From assembly GCF_963678165.1 (NCBI RefSeq), contig NZ_OY782755.1, positions 744,001 through 808,000 on the forward strand: a stretch of 64,000 bases of DNA, read 5' to 3'. Positions 56,774 through 64,000 of the stretch are shown piece after piece. A model generated the notes under the pieces. The model saw only the letters and a list, made by a program, of their open reading frames with translations, did not search any database and was not told the origin of the DNA. Every line of letters begins with the position of its first letter. The stretch's first letter is position 1. A program made the translations under genes and the position numbers. This DNA comes from an uncultured Acetobacteroides sp. (GTDB lineage Bacteria > Bacteroidota > Bacteroidia > Bacteroidales > ZOR0009).

Positions 56774-57739
56774 ATGGAGCTATTAAAGCTGGACTACCAC
56801 CGATTAACCAATGGCGAATCGATTACCTATTTCGTTGATTTGCGCAGCACGGTAGAGGGCTACCCAACCATTAAAACGTTACTCGGCAAGGTGTACGCCC
56901 CATTTTCTGACGCCATCGATCTTACCATTCAGGCCTCCAGTAAGGTTGACAGCACGTTGTATAGCACTGCTCGGGCCGACTTGAATACGATTCGCCGAAA
57001 GGCGTTCCTTCACTTTAAGGGAGGCGCCGAATCGGCGCTTAAGAGTAGCGATCCGCAGGAATGCCAGCACGCGCAGCTGGTGGTAAACACCATTAAGCTG
57101 CACGGATGGAGGATGCAGGCCCTTCCGCCCGATAAGTTTAGCGCAAACCTGCAGTCGCTATTGAATGTCCTCGAAACCGAGAAGCTGAAAGCGGCCATTG
57201 CCGGTATCGGTATTGGTAAGGCGCTGGCCAACCTAAAGGGGGCCAATGCCAAGTTTCTGGATTCCGATAGGCAGCGGATAAGCGCCTGGGCCGAGCAGAA
57301 CGATGTCTCCACCTCGACGGCGCTAAGGCATGTGGCCGAGACGACATCCAACCTCTTTGCCGTCATCGGCGGGTTGCTGTTAACCTCCGACGAGCCGCTC
57401 CTTAAGGAGATGGTGGAGAAGATGAACGTCATCACCGTTGGGAAGCAGCAAACGCTGAAGGCCAAGGCCACCCGCGCCGAAAACGCCAAGAAGGAGGGCA
57501 AGGATAAGGACAAGGATAAGGATAAAAACAAGGACAAGCCGGTGGAGAAGAAGTCCATGAGAAAGTTGGGTAAGAAGGGGGCGAAGGCACAGGATGGTTC
57601 GGAAGAGCCCGAAGACGAGGCCGCAGCCAACCAGCTCGTGGAGCAGCAGCTGGTGATGGAAAAACCTGCAGCTGCGCTACCAGCAGAAGATCAGGATGCT
57701 AAAATAATAAGCGAGAATAAAATGGATAATGTGGTTTAG
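56774..57739 (+). CDS. DUF6261-like protein, paralogue 3 with long Lys/Asp-rich tail (function unknown)
   Basis: 321 residues from the ATG at 56774 (MELLKLDYHRLTNGESITYF); eight upstream codons overlap the promoter. The helical body (about 1-225) resembles the products at 11046 and 29331: N-terminal strand and helix, then a repeat of amphipathic helices (DLNTIRRKAFLHFKGGAESA, LDSDRQRISAWAEQNDVSTS). From about 240 it has an extreme low-complexity tail: KKEGKDKDKDKDKNKDKP, then KKSMRKLGKKGAKAQ, then an acidic stretch. The tail is longer than in the two other paralogues. It lies downstream of array F and its own promoter, with a terminator at 57769. Function unknown. Confidence 0.65.
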   Translation: MELLKLDYHRLTNGESITYFVDLRSTVEGYPTIKTLLGKVYAPFSDAIDLTIQASSKVDSTLYSTARADLNTIRRKAFLHFKGGAESALKSSDPQECQHAQLVVNTIKLHGWRMQALPPDKFSANLQSLLNVLETEKLKAAIAGIGIGKALANLKGANAKFLDSDRQRISAWAEQNDVSTSTALRHVAETTSNLFAVIGGLLLTSDEPLLKEMVEKMNVITVGKQQTLKAKATRAENAKKEGKDKDKDKDKNKDKPVEKKSMRKLGKKGAKAQDGSEEPEDEAAANQLVEQQLVMEKPAAALPAEDQDAKIISENKMDNVV

Positions 57740-58319
57740 GTTTATGGCCTATTTTTATGTTAGAATTTAAGAGGTTCTCCGCGTGAGCGGCGGCCTCTTT
57801 TTTTTGCATCTACCCGTCGCTAGGTTGGCTAGGGGTAGGCGTCGGCGTTCATCAAGCCATCACGTAATAGGTTGACAAGGATCGGTGGATTGCCAATGGC
57901 TTATGGGTAATTCGAATGCAAGCATCTTGCGATTTTGCCAGTCTATTTCGCGATGCTGCCTGCATCTATGGATATTCATATTTTATTTAGGTAATGTGAT
58001 CATTGCTACTTCTGATGAATTTGTCTTGTATACGCCAATGTAATTGAATGGGTTCTGCATCGTAGTGACAGAGTTGACCAGCAAGTTAGAGGTTGCACAC
58101 GGGTAGTAGAGTAAAATGCCCATGTTAAGTAGTGTATTATAGGTATTTTGCACCATGCTTGAGTATTATATGCTGCTAAGTTTAATAATTGCGATGTTAA
58201 ATAGATTATTTATAAAAATAAAAGTTAATATTTGCAGTAGAATGGTGGATGAGTAAGACGGGATGATATTGTGGGTGCCCCATTCCCTAATCAACTTTGC
58301 GTTAATATTTATTACTGCT
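57740..58319. other. Gene-free region upstream of the last secreted protein
   Basis: 580 bp. It holds the terminator at 57769-57800; the rest is A/T-rich. GTTAATATTTG at 58223-58233 lies 87 nt before the next start. No array or RNA seen. Confidence 0.4.
57769..57800 (+). terminator. Terminator after DUF6261 paralogue 3
   Basis: Stem AAGAGG...CCTCTT with an inner CCGC/GCGG pair, followed by eight T. Confidence 0.75.
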
Positions 58320-61300
58320 ATGGATAAGTTGTGTCCTCCCGTCATTTCTAGGCTGCTATGCTCTATGGTAGCTATACTGCTCCTGTCGTTTTTGCCTGCT
58401 GTGGGGTGGGGGCAAACATCTAAAACATTTACTAAATCAGAATCTTTTACAGTACCTGAAGGTGTTACCTCTATTACGGTGGAGTGTTGGGGTGCTGGAG
58501 GCGGTGGCGGTAATACCTCTGGAGCAACTAGTGCTGGCGGTGGCGGTGGTGGTGCCTATACCAAGGGAATTTTTACCGTGGTATCTGGTGCTACGGTGAA
58601 AATAACTGTTGGCGCAGGTGGTGAACCCGGTAATGCGGGAGGTAATACTTCGGTTTCGTGCAACGGTATCACGCTTACGGCTAACGGTGGTTCTGCAGCA
58701 AGTGGAAAAAATGGTGGTGTAGGTGGTCTTATGCTGAATACCAATCCTGGAGTAACCTCTTTTACTTCATATGCTGGAGGAAATGGAGGAAGAGACGGGG
58801 TTAATGGAAGTAATAAATCTTCCACTGGATATGGAGGTGGAGGTGGAGGTGGTGGCTCCGCATTTCCAACGACTAGTGGTGGTTATGGCTATGATGGAGA
58901 CGATGCTTATCGTTCTTTCGGATACTATACTGATGGTGCTGGAGGTTCCGGAGGTTCCGGTAGTGGATCTGGAGGATCTGGTAGTGATGGTGAGGGTGAT
59001 GATGCTGGATCTGGAAATGCTCCTGGAGGTGGTGGCGGTGGCCGTGGTGGAAATGCTGGCAAGTCTGGTTCTGGTGCCGATGGTAATGTTGTTATTACGA
59101 TTCCCCCTGGTGCATTAACAAATCCTAGTAGTGTAAACTTTGGCTATACTGCAGTAAATACATACTCAGGAGTTCAAGTAGTAACATATTTTGGGAACTA
59201 TTTAACGCCATCTTCTTCTGGCACTATTTCTATAGCTGCCCCTCCATCAAACTTTGAAACTTCACTAGACAATGTTACATGGAGTACTTCTTCTAAAACC
59301 ATAAGCTATACAGGAGGAAGCCTTACGGCAAACCTATATGTGAGATTTAAGCCAACAGCTGCCAATGCCAATTATAGTGGAACAATCACAGTTTCTGGTG
59401 GAGGGACTTCTCCTCAGACCATTGCTGTAAGCGGAAACTCTATACCGCCAACCCTCCCCCTATACTCCTACAAGTCGGGTAGCTGGTCGGATCCTACAAC
59501 ATGGACTCTCGACCCTAGTGGTACCACCCAAGTAGGCTCTGCTATTCCTGCCAGCAACGATTACGTTGTAATTCTATCAAACCGTAATGTTTACCTACCA
59601 TCGGATATTGCTACTGTAAACCTTAAGGTTACCATTAACGATGGAGGAATACTTGATATTAGAACATATAGGTTTGCCAGTGGATTAAATACCCTTGCAG
59701 GTGATGGAGAGATCCGTATTGCCTCTGCCTACTTTCCTGCAGCAGCAAACAATCCCTTTGTACTGGCAGGGGGTGGTACTACCGAGTACTACAACGCATC
59801 GAACTTTACGCTACCATCGTCGCAGCAGGTGTTCAACAACCTCAACATTAACACCCCATCAGGAGTGGTGGCTACCCAGCAAAGCAACCTAACGCTAAAT
59901 GGCTCGTTAACGCTGCTTGGTGGCACCTTTAGGATTAATGACGATGCCTCAACCGCTAAGCTTAACCTTACCATTAATGGCGATGTAACGGTGAATAGCG
60001 GTACATCGATGGTTGTTGGTAAAGGTTCAACAAATAGCTATACCGATCCTACCTCTGCTGCTCTTACAGGGGGGGCTGCTCCATTTCTGAACTACTACGA
60101 GCAGTTTCATAGGGTTGTGCTTTACGGCAACTTCTACAACTATGGAGGTACGGTAAAGTTTACCAACTTAGCACTTCCTGGTTATGCTAGCTTCCCGCCA
60201 ATCGGCAGTGGCGCAACATCGGGTGCAGCTACGGTTTACTTTATGGGAGGCACAAGTTCTTCACTTGTCTGTAGTGGAACAACGAACTTCTACAACCTGG
60301 TAGTTGATAAGGTAGATCCCTCCGTTTCGTTAACCATAGATCCATCCTTACCAAAGAATTTTGTTCTTTATGGTGCCAATAATGCGGCCTATGAGGTTGG
60401 TGCTGATGCTGCAAATCCAAATATCAAGAAGGCTTTTTGGATGCGCACCGGTACGGTTATCCTTAAAGGTGCTACGGCCATTCCATCGCTAAGCGAGGGA
60501 ACAACCGCAAATAGCGACTACTTTATTCCCCTTAAGGCCTCGCTGGTGCTAAACGGTCCCGATGTAATAGTTCTCTCAACTGCTGACGACTACTCCGAGG
60601 TTAATATTGCCAATGGTATAGGCGCAACAAGCAATGCATCATTGGGTATAAGTAACAACAACGCAAATGGCTCTTTAGGTCTTCTTGGGAATCTGATCGT
60701 CAACGATGGCTATCTATCCACAAGGGAATCCTCTGGCATTACCTACTGGAGCAATGGCTCCGGACAACTTATTATTAATGGGGGAAAGGTGGATGCCAAG
60801 CAACTTCTGGATGGCTCTGGGGCAAACAGCGGAATCCTAAACTATACCCAAAATGGAGGTACGCTCTATCTGAGAGGTAGGTTGCAGCATAAGCTTCAAA
60901 CCTCAAAAGTTGATGACCTAACGCTTACCGATCTGAATACTGTTCGTGCTACAAATGGAATAGGCACAGGTGCTGCTACCTTCACCATTAATAGCAATAC
61001 CTCCAGCGGCTTCTCTATGGGTGGTGGCGAGATACGTATCTACGATGGATGTGCTACTGGTAATGTCGGTGCGTTTACCGTTGCTTGTCCTGTTGCTAAC
61101 ATTAGTGTTACTGGAGGTACTCTTACCATGGTACCTACTGCAGGCTCCTCATTAGCCGATGCTACTACATTGGATGTTTCTACAGCTGCACCCTTGGCCA
61201 ACTTTAATGTGAACTTGGCTTCTGGTTCTACCAATGTAAGGTTGATCAATAGCAACCTCTATGTTCTCAAGAATGTAAACCTAACAGCCGGGACATTAGA

Positions 61301-64000
61301 TGCTAATGGAAAAGATCTATATATAGGTGGCAACTACACTATTGCAAGCGGATCAACCTACATGCCTAATAGCAATAGAACTGTATTTAATGGAAGTGGC
61401 AATCAAACCTTTTTAGTAAATACGGCAGGTGCATTGTCGCTTTACAGGATGAAGGTACTAAAGACAGCTCCTACGTCTGAGCTTGCATTTGCCGGAAGCC
61501 AAAAGGTTATTAATGTGTCAGATTCGCTATCCATTATTACCGGAAAGTTAAACGATAATGGTACCACTATTAATGCTAGTGGAGGTGTTTACAATTCTGG
61601 TACGCATTATGGGACGGGACGTATTGTTCTAAATGGAGCCGCGGCGCAAGGAATAGACGGCAATGGCAGCGGAGTATTCGGAAATCTTGAGCTGAATAAT
61701 ACAACAGCGTCAACGACCGCACCGATAAGCACCACTGCTAGCTTCACCATTAATGGAGTGTTATGGTTTACCTCCGATAAATCGTTGACAATAGGGTCGA
61801 ACGGGTTGGTGATGTCCTCGACCGCAAGTTTCTCAGGTGCAGGTACAGGAAGCAATAGGTATATAGTTACCAATGGGCAAGCTGGCGATGGCGGATTAAC
61901 TATAGCCTATTCTTCATCTAGCTTAAGTAAAACCTTCTATGTTGGAGCGGCCTCAACAAAGCGCACAACAGCCTCATATACTCCTGCTACCATAGGATTT
62001 AGTTCTACTCCCTCATCAATTGGGAGCGTTACTGTAATTCCTGTAGGTTACGAGCACCCGGCAACCACAGCTAAAGGAAAGAGTTTAGCCTACTTTTGGA
62101 AGGTTAAGTCTTCAGGATTCCCAACTTCGACAACAGGGGTTACCCATCGCTTTACTTATGTAGATGATGATGCTCAAGGTTCTGATTCAAACTACTTGCC
62201 CGCATACTACAATCGAACCACTTACTCTTGGATCGCAGGGGCTGCTGCTTCTGTAAATAAAGCCTCAAATGTTATATCGGATTGGACAACGAGCGGTACT
62301 CTTCTAGATGGAGACTATACGGCTGGTAATGGTGCGTTTGGAACTGCTAAAAAGTTTTACAGCTGCATAAATGGTTCTAGCTCAGGTTCAGGTTTATGGA
62401 GTGAATCTTCTAACTGGTCGTTTACTGGTAATGCAGGGCCTCCAAATACGAAAGGTGCTGTTCCTGGTCTAAATGATATCGTTATTATTGGGGGGGCTGA
62501 TTCTTTATATCTTGCAACAGATAATACTGATATAGATATAGACGTTCAGTCTTGTGCAAGTCTTCAAATTGAAAAGGGTTCTGCATTGGATATCGGCTAT
62601 AATCCCGGATGTAACTTCGCTATGGTGTTGAGCCATCCAAATGGGAATGGAAACTTTAGATTAACGACCTCTTATAATTCTGGTTCCACATATACTTTTC
62701 CTTCTGGTGATTTTTCCGAGTTTAACAAAAACTTGGGCACTACCGAACTTTATACAACGAATAGCAATAGTAACACAACTTACTGGTTGCCCAATGGTGT
62801 TGGCAGCTATGGGAATCTTATTATTTCGCCTCTTGGAGGTTCCAATGTTATCTTCCCCAATAATAACCTGTTAATTTATGGTGATTTAGTTATTCGCGGA
62901 CAGAATCCGGATTCTTGGTTCTGTCCTACTTGGAAGTCTAGTTATCCTTCATTTCCCTCCTCCACAATCTCTAAAACCATTACTATTAATGGGAATATGA
63001 CTATAGTTGGAGGCTCTTTTGGTTGGTATGGCAATGGTTCTGGTGGTGCTCAAGATGTAGTAGTTAATGGAAATGTTACGGTGTCTGCTAATGGAGGAAT
63101 TGATGTATGGTCTGGTAACTCTAGCCAGAGTTTCTCCATCGGAGGTAGCCTTGTAAATAACACAACTGGTCGTGTTTACTCGGATCAATCTACCAACTAC
63201 GTAAATCTTAGCCAGGTAAATGTATCTTTCTTTGGTAATAGTAATTCCGAGATTAGGAATACATCAGGTACGCCAATTACTAAATTTGGTAAAGTTACAG
63301 TAAGTAAAGGGGCATCACAATCAACAACATTAACATGCAATATAGGAGGCACCCTAACCACCCCTATCGATAATTGGCTAACGTTGCAAAATGGTACGTT
63401 TATATATAAGAGTCCAAACGATCTTAATATAAGTACGGTTACTCCATTTAATATTCCAAATACAGCGTCATTAGATATAAATACTCTCAATTCAATTTAC
63501 ATAGCCCAAGGGAATGTAAGCATGAACACGGTATCACTTGGTGGAAAACTTCTGGTCGAAAATGGTACTGTAAATGTTGGAAATGCGTCAAATACAAGTG
63601 TAAGCAACAGCATAGAATATGCAAGTGGAGGTTACTCCGAGATATCAATATCAGGAGGCACCTTGAATGTTAACGGACAGATAAGACGGAATCCGCTTAA
63701 TGCAGCGGGTGTACTGGGCTACACCCAAACGGGTGGTACGGTAAACCTTTACGGCAATAAGGCATCGGGGGGAGCAAATGCAACGTTGGAGGTGGTGAAT
63801 GATGGTAGCTGGTTCAACATGTCAGGAACTAGTGCCATTAATATTATTAATGGGGGAGGTGGCACCAACACTTTTGGAGACCTTTACCTTCGTCCTGCTA
63901 GCAGCTCAGTAACTGGAGGTACTATTACTTTTGGTAATACCACTGCGGAGACATTTGCAATGGATGCCAGCATTCCTCTCAACAATCTTGTGATAAATGG
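58320..64000 (+). CDS. Giant secreted glycine-rich / beta-helix protein (3' end beyond window)
   Basis: Open from the ATG at 58320 to the window edge with no stop in the stretches I translated (at least 1893 residues). Signal peptide (SMVAILLLSFLPAVGWG), then FTVPEGVTSITVECWGAGGG, a hallmark of the glycine-rich domain, with dense Gly runs to about residue 255. An immunoglobulin-like anchor domain follows (about 265-380: SSVNFGYTAVNTYSGVQVVT, LYVRFKPTAANANYSGTITV). The rest is a long parallel beta-helix-like array starting at SGSWSDPTTWTLDPSG, with a second WSESSNWSFTG motif near residue 1360. Cell-surface or secreted; function unknown. The C-terminus, and so any sorting signal, is not visible. 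Confidence 0.8.
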   Translation, partial: MDKLCPPVISRLLCSMVAILLLSFLPAVGWGQTSKTFTKSESFTVPEGVTSITVECWGAGGGGGNTSGATSAGGGGGGAYTKGIFTVVSGATVKITVGAGGEPGNAGGNTSVSCNGITLTANGGSAASGKNGGVGGLMLNTNPGVTSFTSYAGGNGGRDGVNGSNKSSTGYGGGGGGGGSAFPTTSGGYGYDGDDAYRSFGYYTDGAGGSGGSGSGSGGSGSDGEGDDAGSGNAPGGGGGGRGGNAGKSGSGADGNVVITIPPGALTNPSSVNFGYTAVNTYSGVQVVTYFGNYLTPSSSGTISIAAPPSNFETSLDNVTWSTSSKTISYTGGSLTANLYVRFKPTAANANYSGTITVSGGGTSPQTIAVSGNSIPPTLPLYSYKSGSWSDPTTWTLDPSGTTQVGSAIPASNDYVVILSNRNVYLPSDIATVNLKVTINDGGILDIRTYRFASGLNTLAGDGEIRIASAYFPAAANNPFVLAGGGTTEYYNASNFTLPSSQQVFNNLNINTPSGVVATQQSNLTLNGSLTLLGGTFRINDDASTAKLNLTINGDVTVNSGTSMVVGKGSTNSYTDPTSAALTGGAAPFLNYYEQFHRVVLYGNFYNYGGTVKFTNLALPGYASFPPIGSGATSGAATVYFMGGTSSSLVCSGTTNFYNLVVDKVDPSVSLTIDPSLPKNFVLYGANNAAYEVGADAANPNIKKAFWMRTGTVILKGATAIPSLSEGTTANSDYFIPLKASLVLNGPDVIVLSTADDYSEVNIANGIGATSNASLGISNNNANGSLGLLGNLIVNDGYLSTRESSGITYWSNGSGQLIINGGKVDAKQLLDGSGANSGILNYTQNGGTLYLRGRLQHKLQTSKVDDLTLTDLNTVRATNGIGTGAATFTINSNTSSGFSMGGGEIRIYDGCATGNVGAFTVACPVANISVTGGTLTMVPTAGSSLADATTLDVSTAAPLANFNVNLASGSTNVRLINSNLYVLKNVNLTAGTLDANGKDLYIGGNYTIASGSTYMPNSNRTVFNGSGNQTFLVNTAGALSLYRMKVLKTAPTSELAFAGSQKVINVSDSLSIITGKLNDNGTTINASGGVYNSGTHYGTGRIVLNGAAAQGIDGNGSGVFGNLELNNTTASTTAPISTTASFTINGVLWFTSDKSLTIGSNGLVMSSTASFSGAGTGSNRYIVTNGQAGDGGLTIAYSSSSLSKTFYVGAASTKRTTASYTPATIGFSSTPSSIGSVTVIPVGYEHPATTAKGKSLAYFWKVKSSGFPTSTTGVTHRFTYVDDDAQGSDSNYLPAYYNRTTYSWIAGAAASVNKASNVISDWTTSGTLLDGDYTAGNGAFGTAKKFYSCINGSSSGSGLWSESSNWSFTGNAGPPNTKGAVPGLNDIVIIGGADSLYLATDNTDIDIDVQSCASLQIEKGSALDIGYNPGCNFAMVLSHPNGNGNFRLTTSYNSGSTYTFPSGDFSEFNKNLGTTELYTTNSNSNTTYWLPNGVGSYGNLIISPLGGSNVIFPNNNLLIYGDLVIRGQNPDSWFCPTWKSSYPSFPSSTISKTITINGNMTIVGGSFGWYGNGSGGAQDVVVNGNVTVSANGGIDVWSGNSSQSFSIGGSLVNNTTGRVYSDQSTNYVNLSQVNVSFFGNSNSEIRNTSGTPITKFGKVTVSKGASQSTTLTCNIGGTLTTPIDNWLTLQNGTFIYKSPNDLNISTVTPFNIPNTASLDINTLNSIYIAQGNVSMNTVSLGGKLLVENGTVNVGNASNTSVSNSIEYASGGYSEISISGGTLNVNGQIRRNPLNAAGVLGYTQTGGTVNLYGNKASGGANATLEVVNDGSWFNMSGTSAINIINGGGGTNTFGDLYLRPASSSVTGGTITFGNTTAETFAMDASIPLNNLVIN

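Overview
The window is chromosomal DNA of a Bacteroidota bacterium, most likely from the order Bacteroidales or a close relative. The clues are the gliding lipoprotein GldH, a RicT/PSP1 protein with an Arg/Gly tail, the bifunctional malic enzyme-phosphotransacetylase, DUF6249 and DUF6261 proteins, -7 promoter boxes of the TAnnTTTG type, and many lipoproteins and large secreted beta-rich proteins. The genus cannot be fixed from this sequence alone. No rRNA, tRNA, CRISPR array, prophage or insertion sequence was recognised.

Layout. 1-5953 (minus strand): nusA (cut by the window edge) and rimP, a glycogen branching enzyme, an S66 LD-carboxypeptidase and a PagL-like lipid A deacylase. 6344-10369 (plus strand): holB, ricT, gldH, trmB. 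11046-18348: a first DUF6261 gene, a small lipoprotein, an alkyltransferase-like protein, a DedA protein, a PAS protein, malic enzyme and a dGTPase. 18668-25140: a DUF6249-ECF sigma-membrane protein operon, a TPR protein with a secreted partner, NDH-2, TerC and a thioesterase. 25306-28687: a sialidase-like protein, a CE7 esterase and two small proteins. 29331-36981: a second DUF6261 gene and a TetR-TolC-MFP-RND efflux operon. 37397-47180: a DUF1835 protein, an OmpA lipoprotein, a LytTR regulator, a three-gene envelope cassette (coiled-coil lipoprotein, beta-barrel, coiled-coil lipoprotein) and glycyl-tRNA synthetase. 47784-64000: three large secreted beta-helix or Ig-like proteins, the last open at the window edge, with a third DUF6261 gene between them.

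The most unusual content lies between genes. Six intergenic stretches carry tandem arrays of short palindromes with a nearly fixed repeat length: 42 bp at about 3574, 10485 and 56133, 43 bp at about 16609 and 39682, and 41 bp at about 28888. The palindromic core differs completely from array to array, but the architecture is the same: two arms around a 3-4 nt centre, with a period of about four DNA helical turns. Three of the six arrays lie directly upstream of the three DUF6261 paralogues, and every DUF6261 gene in the window has an array in front of it. One such locus (28799-30176) is also bounded by a 38-bp inverted repeat. This is the best candidate here for an undescribed system. Its function is unknown.

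The remaining genes are mostly housekeeping and envelope biology. GldH hints at gliding or type IX secretion. The two complete giant secreted proteins end in the same short tail (YHISNxVAK), not in a typical type IX sorting domain that I can recognise.
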